Source: Streptomyces sp. NBC_00683 (GTDB lineage: Bacteria > Actinomycetota > Actinomycetes > Streptomycetales > Streptomycetaceae). From it: DNA of 64,000 bases. Both the position numbers and the translations under genes were made by a program. The stretch is taken from assembly GCF_036226745.1 (NCBI RefSeq), contig NZ_CP109013.1, positions 1,054,001-1,118,000 of the forward strand, read 5' to 3'. Below the pieces are notes generated by a model. The model saw only the letters and a list, made by a program, of their open reading frames with translations, was not told the DNA's origin and ran no database searches. Shown piece by piece: positions 34,482 to 43,598 of this stretch; positions within the stretch are counted from its first letter, which is position 1, and every line of letters begins with the position of its first letter.

Positions 34482-35972
34482 TCATCGCCCTCTCCCCGAG
34501 GTCAGCGCTTCCGGCAGATGGAAGCGGGTCATGGCCGCGTTGGTGCCCGGCGGTATCCGTCCCGGAGTGGCCAGGGACACCAGGATCATCGCGAGGAAGC
34601 CGACCGGCACGGACCAGACCGCGGGCCAGGCGAGCAGGGCGTGCGGCCAGCCGGGCGGGCGCACCGCGCCGCTCACGGTGATGGCCACGGACAGGAGCGC
34701 GGAGCCGCCGCCGAGCAGCAGTCCGGCGATCGCGCCCGGCGGGGTGAGCCGCCGCCACCAGATGCCGAGGACGAGCAGCGGGCAGAAGGAGGAGGCGGAG
34801 ACCGCGAAGGCCATGCCCACGGCGTCGGCCACCGGCACCCGGCTGACGAGCAGTGAACCGGCCAGCGGCACGGCTATCGCGAGGACGGTGGCCAGCCGGA
34901 AGTGCCGTACGCCGCGCGAGGGCAGGACGTCCTGCGTGATCACTCCGGCGACGGCCATGGTGAGCCCGGACGCCGTGGACAAAAACGCGGCGAACGCGCC
35001 CCCGGCGACGAGCGCGCCGAGGAGATCACCGCCGAGGCCGCCGATCACCCGGGCGGGCAGCAGCAGTACGGCGGCGTCGGCGTCACCCTCATGCATGAGC
35101 TCGGGGGCGTACAGCCTGCCCAGGGCTCCGTAGACCGGCGGCAGCAGATAGAACACGCCGATGAGGGCGAGAACGGCGACGGTGGTACGGCGGGCGTCGC
35201 GGCCGTTGGGGCTGGTGTAGAAGCGGACGACGACGTGGGGCAGGCCCATGGTGCCGAGGAAGGTCGCCACGATCAGCCCGTACGTCGCGTAGAGGGGGTG
35301 TTCGGCACGGAAGACGGAGACCTGCTCGTCGAAGCTGACCGGGGGCCGTCCGTCGCCCTGCCAGGCCAGCACCAGAAAGATCGCCGGGACGAGGAGCGCG
35401 GTGAGCTTGAGCCAGTACTGGAACACCTGCACGAAGGTGATCGAGCGCATGCCGCCCGCCGCGACGGCGAGCACGACGACGGACGCCACGAGGACGTCGC
35501 CGAGCCAGCCGGGCGCTCCGGTGAGGATCTTCAGGGTGAGTCCGGCACCCTGCAGTTGCGGTACGAGGTACACCCAGCCCGCGCCGACGACGAACACGCT
35601 GACCAGCCGGCGCACCTGGCGTGATTCCAGGCGCCCTTCGGCGAAGTCGGGCAGGGTGTACGCCCCGGAGCGGCGCAGTGGTGCGGCGACGAACACCAGC
35701 AGCACGAGGTATCCGGCGGTGTAGCCGACCGGGTACCAGAGCATGTCGGGGCCGTGCACCAGCACCAGGCCCGCGATGCCCAGGAAGGACGCGGCGGAGA
35801 GGTACTCGCCGCTGATCGCCGCGGCGTTGAGGCGTGGCCGCACGGTGCGGGAGGCGACGTAGAAGTCGGACGTGGTCCGGGAGATCCGCAGTCCGAAGCC
35901 GCCGACGAGCACGGTGGCCAGGACGACGAGGGCGACCGCCACCATCGATGCGGGATGGCCGGGCGCGGTCAC
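34482..35972 (-). CDS. Sodium:solute symporter family protein (cation acetate symporter-like)
   Basis: A 496-aa SSS-family transporter with about 13 hydrophobic helices. DFYVASRTVRPRLNAAAISGEYLSAASFLG, GYTAGYLVLLVFVAAPLRRSGAYTLPDF and TMGLPHVVVRFYTSPNGRDARRT match ActP/MctC-type monocarboxylate:Na+ symporters. The GTG start overlaps the stop of the DUF485 gene (GTGA), the usual ActP-YjcH pairing. Upstream in-frame sequence is antisense-type artefact. The neighbouring LytTR regulator and LytS kinase probably control it. Confidence 0.9.
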   Translation of the reverse strand: MTAPGHPASMVAVALVVLATVLVGGFGLRISRTTSDFYVASRTVRPRLNAAAISGEYLSAASFLGIAGLVLVHGPDMLWYPVGYTAGYLVLLVFVAAPLRRSGAYTLPDFAEGRLESRQVRRLVSVFVVGAGWVYLVPQLQGAGLTLKILTGAPGWLGDVLVASVVVLAVAAGGMRSITFVQVFQYWLKLTALLVPAIFLVLAWQGDGRPPVSFDEQVSVFRAEHPLYATYGLIVATFLGTMGLPHVVVRFYTSPNGRDARRTTVAVLALIGVFYLLPPVYGALGRLYAPELMHEGDADAAVLLLPARVIGGLGGDLLGALVAGGAFAAFLSTASGLTMAVAGVITQDVLPSRGVRHFRLATVLAIAVPLAGSLLVSRVPVADAVGMAFAVSASSFCPLLVLGIWWRRLTPPGAIAGLLLGGGSALLSVAITVSGAVRPPGWPHALLAWPAVWSVPVGFLAMILVSLATPGRIPPGTNAAMTRFHLPEALTSGRGR

Positions 35973-36331
35973 GGTGCGGGGCGGCCTTCCACGAGTCGGG
36001 CGAAGTCGCGCTCGTTGCGCTCGGCCCTTCGTACGTACCACCAGGCGGCCAGGGTGAGCGGCGGATAGGTGGCGAACCCGAGGACCGCCCAGACGAGGGT
36101 GTTGCTGTGGAGGGCCTCGAAGACCAACGGCAGGGTGCCGGCGACGAGGGCGAGTACGCCGAAGGCGGTGAGTCCGGCACGGAGCTGGCTGCGCATCAGG
36201 GAGCGGACGTAGGCACCGCCGAGGGCGGTCTGCTCGTCGATCTCCGACTGGGCACGGTAGCGGGGCAGCGGACGCACCCGCCGCGGCTCCCCCGTGACCA
36301 CTTCGCGCCGGGGTGTGCTCTCTGCGGACAT
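35969..36331 (-). CDS. DUF485 membrane protein (YjcH-like symporter partner)
   Basis: A 120-aa protein with a charged N-terminus and two transmembrane helices (FGVLALVAGTLPLVFEAL and TLVWAVLGFATYPPLTLAAWWYV), the DUF485 layout. Such proteins are nearly always next to cation acetate-type symporters. Coupled to the symporter by a 4-bp overlap. A TAGACT -10-like box lies 8 nt before the ATG, closely resembling the box at the upstream regulator gene. Confidence 0.88.
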   Translation of the reverse strand: MSAESTPRREVVTGEPRRVRPLPRYRAQSEIDEQTALGGAYVRSLMRSQLRAGLTAFGVLALVAGTLPLVFEALHSNTLVWAVLGFATYPPLTLAAWWYVRRAERNERDFARLVEGRPAP

Positions 36332-36339
36332 GGGCTCGG

Positions 36340-36345
36340 AGTCTA
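36340..36345 (-). promoter_or_regulatory. -10 box of DUF485-symporter operon
   Basis: TAGACT, 8 nt before the ATG, within CTAGACTCCGAGCCC-ATG on the minus strand. The upstream regulator gene has CTAAACTCCGGCCTC-ATG at the same distance. Confidence 0.4.
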
Positions 36346-36393
36346 GGCGGCACGGGCCTCGGCTGGGAAGGGGCGAGCCCGGGTAGGCCCAGG

Positions 36394-37146
36394 TCAGCGG
36401 CCGGTCTGGCGCATCAGGAGATCGCGCAGGGCCCTGGTGTGACGACGGCTGACCGCGAGCTCCGCGTCCCCGATGCGCACGCTCATGCTGCCCGCGTCGA
36501 GGCGGAGTTCGTCGATTCGGTTCAGCGCCACCAGATGGCGCCGGTGTATGCGCACGAAGCCGCGGGAACGCCAGCGCTCCTCGAGGGTGGTCAGCGGGAT
36601 CCGGACGAGGTGGCTGCCCGTGGCGGTGTGCAGCCGGGCGTAGTCGCCCTGCGCCTCGGCGTACGCGATGTCCTCGACGGGCACGAACCGGATCACCCCG
36701 CCCAGTTCGACCGGGATCTGGTCGGCGGCGGCGTCGTGGACGGGTGCGGAGCGCTCGCCGACCTGTTCGGCGACGCGTCGCACGGCCTCGGCCAGGCGCT
36801 CGCGGCGGACGGGCTTGAGCACGTAGTCGACGGCCTTGAGGTCGAAGGCGTGCACGGCGAAGCCTTCGTGGGCGGTGACGAAGACGATGAGCGGGGGCGC
36901 GGCGAAACCCGCAAGCAGCTGGGCCACGTCGAGTCCGGTGAGGCCGGCCATGTGGATGTCCAGGAAGACGACGTCGATGGCCGAGGGGTCATCGGGCCCG
37001 GCATCGACGGCACTGCCGATGCGGCGCAGCGCCTCGGTCGCACCGGTGGCACCCTCGGCGCTCCGGATGCGGGGGTCGGCGCGCAGGAGGTAGAGGAGTT
37101 CCTCCAGGGCGGGTGCTTCGTCGTCGACGGCGAGTACGCGCAGCAT
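36394..37146 (-). CDS. LytTR-type response regulator
   Basis: A 250-aa regulator. Receiver domain (1-125) with acidic pocket D8/D9, phosphorylation site D63 (VVFLDIHMAGLTG), VFVTAHEGFAVHAFDLKAVDYVLKPV; LytTR DNA-binding domain (about 145-245) with VEDIAYAEAQGDYARLHTATG, FVRIHRRHLVALNRIDEL and LAVSRRHTRALRDLL. It is first in a four-gene set regulator-DUF485-symporter-kinase. A probable leaderless start: TAAACT lies 8 nt before the ATG. Confidence 0.92.
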   Translation of the reverse strand: MLRVLAVDDEAPALEELLYLLRADPRIRSAEGATGATEALRRIGSAVDAGPDDPSAIDVVFLDIHMAGLTGLDVAQLLAGFAAPPLIVFVTAHEGFAVHAFDLKAVDYVLKPVRRERLAEAVRRVAEQVGERSAPVHDAAADQIPVELGGVIRFVPVEDIAYAEAQGDYARLHTATGSHLVRIPLTTLEERWRSRGFVRIHRRHLVALNRIDELRLDAGSMSVRIGDAELAVSRRHTRALRDLLMRQTGR

Positions 37147-37154
37147 GAGGCCGG

Positions 37155-37160
37155 AGTTTA
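37155..37160 (-). promoter_or_regulatory. -10 box of LytTR regulator gene
   Basis: TAAACT on the minus strand, 8 nt from the ATG, with no ribosome-binding site between. See the matching element at the DUF485 gene. Confidence 0.4.
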
Positions 37161-37304
37161 GACCGACCGGCACCTGGGGGGCGGCGTCGCGGGGGCTCCT
37201 TCTTCCACCCTCCGTGTGCCGGCCGTTCTCGGACCGGTCGGTCGCTGGGTGTGTACCTGCGTTGTGGCATGAGTGATTTACGGGTCCGCTGCGTACGTGT
37301 GGGC

Positions 37305-37973
37305 ATGCGCATCCTCGAACCCCATCGCGACGTCGGAGCCTACGTGCTCGGCGTGCTCGGTGCTGCCGATGCCTTCCGTTTCGAGGAGCACCTGACGGAG
37401 TGTTCCGCCTGCGGGGTCCAGGTGCGCGAGTTCGGGGAGGTGGCTGCTCAGCTCGCGGTGTACGTGCGCCGGACGCCGGCCGGGGTCGCTCCGGTGGCCG
37501 ATGCCGGGCCGGAACTCCTGCACCGGATCGTCGCCGTGGCGAGGGCCGGGCGCCGCACGTCCCGAAGACGGCGCCTCGCCCTCGTGGCGGCGGCCGTGGT
37601 CCTGGGCGTCGGCGGGCCGGCGGCCGTGGCGGGCCTGTACGGCGGTTCGCCGCCCGGTCCGGCGGCGGCCGAGCGGTGGGCGGGAGGGGACCGGGGCACC
37701 GGTGTGAGCGCGGTGGTGACGACCGGTGAGAGGGAGTGGGGCTCGGACGTCGGACTGGAGGTGGCACGAGCCCCGGCGGCGGGGTCGTGCGCATTGGTCG
37801 CCGTGGGGCGGGACGGCAGCAAACAGACCGTGAGCACCTGGTCGGGTACGGGTACCGGGCCGGGCGAGGAGCCGGCGGTGGTCCGAGGAGGCGCCGCGCT
37901 GCGGCCCGCCGAGATCGATCACTTCGAGGTCTGGTCGTCGGACGGGCAGTGGCTGGCGACGGTGACCCGCTGA
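37305..37973 (+). CDS. Membrane anti-sigma factor-like protein (zinc-finger, RskA-type)
   Basis: A 222-aa protein: an N-terminal ZAS/zf-HC2 domain (HRDVGAYVLGVLGAADAF ... EEHLTECSACG, H29, C33, C36), a basic stretch RRTSRRRRL before one transmembrane helix (LALVAAAVVLGVGGPAAVAGL), then an extracytoplasmic beta-rich domain (about 145-222) like anti-sigma-K. No sigma gene adjoins it in the same operon; the nearest is the ECF gene about 5 kb away. MSDLRVR 12 codons earlier is an alternative start. Convergent with the glycosylase gene, 7 bp apart. Confidence 0.75.
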   Translation: MRILEPHRDVGAYVLGVLGAADAFRFEEHLTECSACGVQVREFGEVAAQLAVYVRRTPAGVAPVADAGPELLHRIVAVARAGRRTSRRRRLALVAAAVVLGVGGPAAVAGLYGGSPPGPAAAERWAGGDRGTGVSAVVTTGEREWGSDVGLEVARAPAAGSCALVAVGRDGSKQTVSTWSGTGTGPGEEPAVVRGGAALRPAEIDHFEVWSSDGQWLATVTR

Positions 37974-37980
37974 CGTCCCG

Positions 37981-38841
37981 CTATTTGAGCAGGCGGGACA
38001 TGCGCCGGTCGGCCAGGGGCTTGCCGCCGGTCTGACAGGTGGGGCAGTACTGCAGCGAGGAGTCGCTGAACGACACCTCCAGCACGGTGTCACCGCAGAC
38101 GGGGCACAGCTGACCGGTACGCCCGTGCACGCGCATGTTGCTCTTCTTCTCGGCCTTGAGCCTCCCGGCGGCGACGCCCCGGGAACGTTCGACGGCTTCC
38201 TGGAGGGTGGTGCGCATCGCCGTGTACAGATGGCTGATGTCGGCGTCGCCGAGGCTCGTGGTGAGTTTGAACGGGGACATCTTCGCGACGTGCAGGATCT
38301 CGTCGCTGTAGGCGTTGCCGATGCCCGCGATCAGGGACTGGTCGCGAAGGGCTCCCTTGAGCTGTCGCCGTTCCCCGCCGAGCAGCCGGGCGAACGCCTC
38401 CCGGTCGAAGGAATCGGCCAGCGGATCGGGCCCGAGGCGTGCGACGCCCGGCACGTCCGCCGGGTCGCGCACCAGGTGGACCGCGAGGCGCTTGGTGGTG
38501 CCCATCTCCGTCAGGTCGAACCCGTCGCCACCGGCGAGGACCAGGCGCAGGGCCAGGGGGCCCTTGCCCGGCCGGGGCGGCGTGGCAGGGAAGCTGTCCT
38601 TCCACTGGAGCCAGCCGGCCCGGGCGAGGTGGGTCAGCAGATGGAGCGGTCCTGCCGTGATGTCCAGGAATTTGCCGTGCCTGGCCACGGAGGTGACGGT
38701 CGCACCCTCCAGGGCGGTGAGCGGCGGGTCGTACGTCTTGAGAACGCTGATCGCGAGAGGCAGGACGCGGGCGATCTCCTTGCCGACCAGGTGGTCGACG
38801 AGGAAGTCCCGCAGTGCTTCGACTTCGGGAAGTTCGGGCAT
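37981..38841 (-). CDS. Fpg/Nei family DNA glycosylase
   Basis: A 286-aa base-excision repair enzyme: catalytic N-terminus after Met removal PELPEVEALRDFLV (P1 nucleophile, E2), helix-two-turn-helix LRDQSLIAGIGNAYSDEILH, and a C-terminal zinc finger CPVCGDTVLEVSFSDSSLQYCPTCQ with four Cys. It removes oxidised bases and cleaves the abasic site. Streptomyces carry several paralogues; this one is Nei/Nei2-like rather than the main MutM, judged by TSVARHGKFLDI. Confidence 0.92.
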   Translation of the reverse strand: MPELPEVEALRDFLVDHLVGKEIARVLPLAISVLKTYDPPLTALEGATVTSVARHGKFLDITAGPLHLLTHLARAGWLQWKDSFPATPPRPGKGPLALRLVLAGGDGFDLTEMGTTKRLAVHLVRDPADVPGVARLGPDPLADSFDREAFARLLGGERRQLKGALRDQSLIAGIGNAYSDEILHVAKMSPFKLTTSLGDADISHLYTAMRTTLQEAVERSRGVAAGRLKAEKKSNMRVHGRTGQLCPVCGDTVLEVSFSDSSLQYCPTCQTGGKPLADRRMSRLLK

Positions 38842-38897
38842 GACACCAGCCTGCCGCAGCGGACCGGCCTATGCCCGCGAAGTCGCGCGGCGCGCCT

Positions 38898-39794
38898 TCA
38901 GCCGGCGGCTTCCCCCAGGCCGTAGACGCGGTGTGCGGTGGCGGCGAAGACCGACCGCCGTTCGTCGTCGTCGAGTCCGCCGGTCAGGACCCGGGCCGCC
39001 TCGACGACCTCGGTGTACGACGCAGCGAGCCGGCACACGGGCCAGTCGGATCCGAACATCAGCCGGTCGGGTCCGAACGCGCCGATGACCGTGTCGGCGT
39101 ACGGGCGCAGGTCCTCGACCGTCCAGGAGCGCGGGTCGGCCTCGGTGACCAGGCCGGAGAGTTTGCACACGGTGTTGGGCAGCGCGGCCAGCGCCCGGAG
39201 CCCGTCGGCCCACGGGTGCGTACGCCGCTGTGCCACGGGGGGTTTGCCCGCGTGGTCGAGCACGAAGGTGAGTCCGGGCAGCAGGGCGGCGGCCCGGACG
39301 GCGGCGGGCAGTTGATGCGGCAGGACGATCAGGTCGTAGACGAGTCCGGCCTCCGCGACGGCCCGGAGTCCGCGAAGGACGTCGGGGCGCAGCAGCCACT
39401 CGGGGTCGGGTTCGCCCTGGACCTGGTGGCGGATTCCGACGAGCAGGTCGCCGCCGGGCAGGGCGCGCAGGGCGGCGAGCGTGTCGGCGACGTCCGGTGC
39501 GGTGAGGTCGGTCCACCCGACGACACCCGCGACGAGACCGCTGCCGGCGGCGAGTTCGAGGAACTCGGGCGTCTCCTCCGCGACGGTGACGGTCTGGACG
39601 AGGACGGTGGCCCGCACACCTGCGGCGCGTGCCTCCGGCTCCAGGTCGGCGAGGGTGAAAGTGCGGCGGATGGGGGCGAGTTCCCCACCGGCGATCCAGC
39701 CCTGGTCCCGTACGGCGAGGTCCCAGACGTGATGGTGGGCGTCGATGATCCCCATGGGCGGTGCCATGTCCGGTCCGAGCCTGATGCGCCGCAT
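38898..39794 (-). CDS. Amidohydrolase family protein (COG3618, lactonase-like)
   Basis: A 298-aa TIM-barrel metal-dependent hydrolase. MGIIDAHHHVWDLAVRDQGW, VLVQTV, GVVGWTDLTAP, GIRHQVQGE, LTFVLDHAGKPP and MFGSDWPV are the landmarks of sugar-lactone hydrolases such as L-fuconolactonase / 2-pyrone-4,6-dicarboxylate lactonase relatives. No other sugar catabolic gene flanks it, so the substrate is open. The start could be MRRIRLG or MAPPMGI nine codons later. Confidence 0.85.
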   Translation of the reverse strand: MRRIRLGPDMAPPMGIIDAHHHVWDLAVRDQGWIAGGELAPIRRTFTLADLEPEARAAGVRATVLVQTVTVAEETPEFLELAAGSGLVAGVVGWTDLTAPDVADTLAALRALPGGDLLVGIRHQVQGEPDPEWLLRPDVLRGLRAVAEAGLVYDLIVLPHQLPAAVRAAALLPGLTFVLDHAGKPPVAQRRTHPWADGLRALAALPNTVCKLSGLVTEADPRSWTVEDLRPYADTVIGAFGPDRLMFGSDWPVCRLAASYTEVVEAARVLTGGLDDDERRSVFAATAHRVYGLGEAAG

Positions 39795-39956
39795 GCCTCT
39801 GCCGCCCTTGCCGATGATCGCCGGTGCACTGCACTGCGAATATTCATCGGATCACTTGGCCACGTCAACTCCCAGGACGGCTCCGGAGGACCTGTTTCCC
39901 TTCAAGTTGTCCGATCTATCTGCAGCAAGCCGGTTGGCGGCCCCCTGAAGTCCGCC

Positions 39957-41318
39957 CTACGACGGGGCAGGCACGACGGGCACGACCAGGGACTGCAGCT
40001 CCGCCAGCTCGTCCTGGACGGCCGCCGCCAGCCGGTCGAGGTCGGGCAGCGCCTTGCCGTCGGCCACCAGTCCGACCTGCACCCGTCCGCCGTACGTGGA
40101 CAGGGCGACGGCCAGTGACTGCCCGCGGGCCAGGGGGGCCATCGGGTAGACGGCGCTCAGCGGGCAGCCGCCGAGCGAGAGTGCCGAGCGGGGCAGGGGC
40201 ACGCTGGTGACCAGGACGTCGAAGAGCATCCGCGCCGCGTTCCCGGCCAGCGGAGCACCGAACCGGTGGGCCAGGGCGGGCAACTGATCGGCGAGCACGG
40301 CCACCGCGCCCGCACCGCGCATCGGGCCCGCGGCCTTGTTGCGGTCCATCCCGCTGCGGACCAGGCGCAGTCGCTCGCGGCCCTGCGGTTCCCCGACCGG
40401 GAGGCCGAGCAGGTAGGCGGAGAGGCGGTTGCCGGTGGCCGCACCGTGCGGTCGGCGCCGGGAGACGGGTACCAGCGCGCGCGGGTCGGCGCCGGGGAGC
40501 TGCTCGCCGCGTTCGAGCATCCAGCGGCGCAGGGCCCCGGCGACCACGGCGAGCAGGACGTCGTTGGCCGTGCCGCCCTCCACCCGGCGGATCCGCTGGA
40601 CCGTCTCGGCGTCGAGCTCGGCGGTGGCCAGGCGTCGGGTGCCGCTGGAACTCGCGGTCAGGACGGTCGAGCCGCGCATGTCGAGGCGGCTGGCCCGTAC
40701 GACCGAGGCACCCACCCCCAGCGCCCTGCCGACCTCCCCGATGCGGTCCAGTGCCGCGCCCGCCACCTTGTGCGGGCCGGGCAGCCAGGAGCGCGGGGGC
40801 ACCGGTGTCCTGCGGCGCGCCGCGCCGCGCCCCGTTCCGGCGGCGGCGATCTGGTCGAAGATCCCGGCACCGATGGCGACGGCCCGCATCCCGTCGGCGA
40901 GGGCGTGGTGCAGTTTCACCAGGACGGCGAACGGGCCGCCGCCCGCGCCGCTCAGGAGGTACATCTGCCAGGGCGGCAGGCCGCGTTCGAGCGGCTGCTC
41001 CATGAGCTCGCCCGCAAGCCGGGTCGCCTCCGCCATGAAGTCGCCCTCCGCCAGGACCACCCGCCGGACGTGCCGGTGCACGTCGAAGTCCTTGTCGGTG
41101 AACCAGGCGGCCCCGCCCACGGGCAGCAGGACGTCCCGCACCCTCATGCGGAGCCGCGGAATCGCGGCAGCGCGCTCCCCCAGCAGAGCCAGCAGGTCCT
41201 GCGGCCCCACTCCGGGCGCCGGCGAGAAGACGGCGAGCGCGCCGAGGTGCATCGGGTGGGCATCGGATTCGAGGTGCCAGAAAGCCAGATCAAGCGGTGC
41301 AAGGAGCTCGGTACTCAA
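39957..41318 (-). CDS. Wax ester synthase/diacylglycerol acyltransferase family protein
   Basis: A 453-aa WS/DGAT (atf-type) enzyme that uses acyl-CoA to esterify diacylglycerol or fatty alcohol. The catalytic HHxxxDG motif is present as HHALADG (H137, H138, D142); LERGLPPWQMYLL and GGTANDVLLAVVAGALRRWM, plus MTSVPLP-type C-terminal VTSVPLPRSAL and GGCPLSAVYPMAPLARGQSLAVALSTYGGRVQVGL, are standard. The start is a TTG with CACGAGG 5 nt upstream, supported by MSTELLAPLDLAFW matching the family's N-terminus. Probably makes storage triacylglycerol. Confidence 0.9.
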   Translation of the reverse strand: MSTELLAPLDLAFWHLESDAHPMHLGALAVFSPAPGVGPQDLLALLGERAAAIPRLRMRVRDVLLPVGGAAWFTDKDFDVHRHVRRVVLAEGDFMAEATRLAGELMEQPLERGLPPWQMYLLSGAGGGPFAVLVKLHHALADGMRAVAIGAGIFDQIAAAGTGRGAARRRTPVPPRSWLPGPHKVAGAALDRIGEVGRALGVGASVVRASRLDMRGSTVLTASSSGTRRLATAELDAETVQRIRRVEGGTANDVLLAVVAGALRRWMLERGEQLPGADPRALVPVSRRRPHGAATGNRLSAYLLGLPVGEPQGRERLRLVRSGMDRNKAAGPMRGAGAVAVLADQLPALAHRFGAPLAGNAARMLFDVLVTSVPLPRSALSLGGCPLSAVYPMAPLARGQSLAVALSTYGGRVQVGLVADGKALPDLDRLAAAVQDELAELQSLVVPVVPAPS

Positions 41319-41438
41319 CGGGGCCTCGTGTCATCGACAGCAGGACTGCAGGATCGCAGTCAATCGCTGGTGATCGGTTACGGTCAAGCATGGACGTGTT
41401 ACGTACTGTTACATCCTCGCGTCGCTGCGGTCCTCGCG

Positions 41439-43505
41439 CTACCCGCGCTCCGGGATGACGAACTCGCACCACACGCATTTGCCGTTGCCGCGGGACTCCA
41501 CACCCCACACGTCGGCCAGCCGGTCGACGAGCATCAGCCCTCGGCCGGAGACCCCGGACTCCCCCGCGTCCCTGCGCCGCGGCAGGGCGCTGGACCGGTC
41601 CTCCACATCGACCCGGAGGCGCCGTTCGGGGCCGGTGAGCACCCGGATGGTGACGATCGCGCCGCCGTCGGTGTGCATCAGCGCATTGGTGATCAGCTCG
41701 TCCGCGGCCAGCTCGACCTCGTCCGCCCGGTCCTTCGCCCCCCAGGCGCGCACCGCCGCCCGGATCATGTGGCGGGAGGAGCTCAGCGCCTCGGGGTCGT
41801 TCTGCGCGACGTGCTGCTGGAGCCTTCCGCCCGGGTGGGGCGCGTGCGCGGCCCTGCGGCGCAGCAGCAGCATCGCCACGTCGTCCTCGCCGCCCCGTTC
41901 GTCGACGACGTCGCAGAGCCGGTCGGCCAGCTGCTGGATGTCCTGCGGACCGTTGTGCACGGTGGAGGCCAGCAGTTGCATACCCTCGTCGAGGTCGGCC
42001 CCGGGCAGCTCGACCAGGCCGTCGGTGTACAGCAGCAGCGTCTGGCCGGGGTCGAGCTCGACGGTGCTGACCGGGTATTCGAGACGGCCGAACTCCGCCG
42101 AGAGCCCGAGCGGCAGGCCGCCCTCGGCGGGCAGCCTGCGGCAGCTGCCGTCGACGTCGCGTACGAGCGGGTCGACATGGCCCGCCCGGACCAGCTGCAC
42201 CACCCCGGAGGTCAGGTCGATCTCGGCGTACGTGCACGTCGCGAAGCGGTCGGTGTCGAGCTCATGGAGGAAGACGGAGGCCCGCGCCATCACCGTGGCG
42301 GGGCTGTGCCCCTCGGCCGCGTAGGCGCGCAGCACGATCCGGAGCTGCCCCATGACCGCGGCGGCGTGCGTGTCGTGCCCCTGGACGTCTCCGATGACGG
42401 CGCCGACCCGGCCGCCGGGCAGCGAGATGACGTCGTACCAGTCGCCGCCGATGTCGCGGCCGAGCCGCGCGGAGCGGTAGCGGACGGCGACCTGCGCTCC
42501 CGGGACATCGGGGATCCGGCGCGGGAGCATCGCCTGCTGGAGCCCCTCGGCCAGATCGTGTTCCTGTTCGTAGAGCATGGCCCGCTGCAGGCTCTGGGCG
42601 ATCGAGCTGCCGAGCGCCACCAGCAGGTTCCGCTCGTCGGCCGTGAAGCCCGCCTTGTTGCCGTAGAGGAGGCCGAGTGCGCCGATCGGGCGGGCCTGGG
42701 CGATGAGCGGCATGTAGGCGGCGGCGGTGATGCCGAGGTGACTGATGTGGGGCCAGAGGATCGGGTAGGAGGTCGCGAAGTCCTCGGCGGACTCGATGAA
42801 GCGGGGCGCGAGTGTGCGGATCACCTCGCTCATCGGGTAGGGCTCGTCCGTTCGGGTGTAACGGGTTCCCGGCACATAGGCACCCTCGGGCCCGTCGGCC
42901 ACGAGGTGGATGCGTCCGGACTCCAGCAGACCCATGACCAGGCTGGTGGCGCCGAGGTTGGCCAGGCCCTGGGAGTTCTTCAGGACGTCGGTGACGTCCT
43001 TGACGGTCCGGGCGTGGGCCAGCGCGGCCGTCGTGCCCTCCACCAGGCTGGTCCGGCGCCGCCGCTCCTGGTCCACTTCGCGGCGGGCGGTGGAATCGGC
43101 CAGCTCCTGGGTGGCGTCGCGCACGATTCCGATGATGCGCCGCGGCCTGCCGGTGCCGTCCCGGCGGATGAAGCCCTGGGTGTGCGTCCAGCGCAGTGTG
43201 CCGTCGCGCCGCATGACGCGGAAGTACGCACCGTAGTTGCTGCGCCCGCTCTTGAGCGCCTGCGAGACCATGCCGTCGAGCCTGATCGCCTCGTCGGTGG
43301 GAACGCGTGGGGCGAGGGAGGCGGGACGGTCGTCGTACTCGTCGGGGCGCAGGTCGAACACGTCGAGAGCGGGCTGGTCCATGTGCATGAGGCCGCTGTC
43401 CAGATCCCAGTCGAAGCTGCCCATTCGGTTCAGGGCGAGGCTGAGGTCCGGGTGGGCGGGCCAGTCGTCCGGGAGTGACAGGGCACCCGCTACCCGATCA
43501 TCCAT
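41439..43505 (-). CDS. SpoIIE-type PP2C phosphatase with PAS, GAF and ATPase domains
   Basis: A 688-aa multidomain regulator: PAS/PAC (about 25-140, YFRVMRRDGTLRWTHTQGFI ... GIVRDATQEL), GAF (about 165-325), SpoIIE PP2C phosphatase (about 340-550, RDIGGDWYDVISL, GDVQGHDTHAA, GGEDDVAMLLL) and a C-terminal GHKL/RsbW-like ATPase (about 570-685, VELAADELITNALMHTDGG, GRGLMLVDRLADVWGV). This combination is typical of Streptomyces partner-switching regulators that dephosphorylate anti-anti-sigma proteins and may also bind sigma factors. Start: ATG MDDRVAG, or GTG three codons upstream. It is divergent from the YndJ operon across a region with two palindromic operators. Confidence 0.9.
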   Translation of the reverse strand: MDDRVAGALSLPDDWPAHPDLSLALNRMGSFDWDLDSGLMHMDQPALDVFDLRPDEYDDRPASLAPRVPTDEAIRLDGMVSQALKSGRSNYGAYFRVMRRDGTLRWTHTQGFIRRDGTGRPRRIIGIVRDATQELADSTARREVDQERRRRTSLVEGTTAALAHARTVKDVTDVLKNSQGLANLGATSLVMGLLESGRIHLVADGPEGAYVPGTRYTRTDEPYPMSEVIRTLAPRFIESAEDFATSYPILWPHISHLGITAAAYMPLIAQARPIGALGLLYGNKAGFTADERNLLVALGSSIAQSLQRAMLYEQEHDLAEGLQQAMLPRRIPDVPGAQVAVRYRSARLGRDIGGDWYDVISLPGGRVGAVIGDVQGHDTHAAAVMGQLRIVLRAYAAEGHSPATVMARASVFLHELDTDRFATCTYAEIDLTSGVVQLVRAGHVDPLVRDVDGSCRRLPAEGGLPLGLSAEFGRLEYPVSTVELDPGQTLLLYTDGLVELPGADLDEGMQLLASTVHNGPQDIQQLADRLCDVVDERGGEDDVAMLLLRRRAAHAPHPGGRLQQHVAQNDPEALSSSRHMIRAAVRAWGAKDRADEVELAADELITNALMHTDGGAIVTIRVLTGPERRLRVDVEDRSSALPRRRDAGESGVSGRGLMLVDRLADVWGVESRGNGKCVWCEFVIPERG

Positions 43506-43555
43506 GTGCGCCACTCTGCCATTATTTGTCCGATTCCTCGACCGAACCGTCCATC

Positions 43556-43584
43556 TTGAACGTGTTCAAGAAATGACCTACCCT
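43556..43584 (+). promoter_or_regulatory. Promoter with overlapping operator O1 of the YndJ operon
   Basis: TTGAAC (-35), 17 nt, TACCCT (-10). The -35 lies inside the palindrome CTTGAAC-GT-GTTCAAG (43555-43570). Predicted transcription start near 43591. Confidence 0.6.
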
Positions 43585-43598
43585 CGGCACGACAGCAA

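Noticed and set aside
39837..39854. GAATATTC palindrome and ATCGGA/TCCGAT motifs before the amidohydrolase gene
   Set aside because: Short and imperfect; an AT-rich promoter explains it as well as an operator.
40266..43478. 1070-codon plus-strand open frame
   Set aside because: Exact antisense of the WS/DGAT and SpoIIE-type genes; Gly/Arg/Pro-rich translation without domains.
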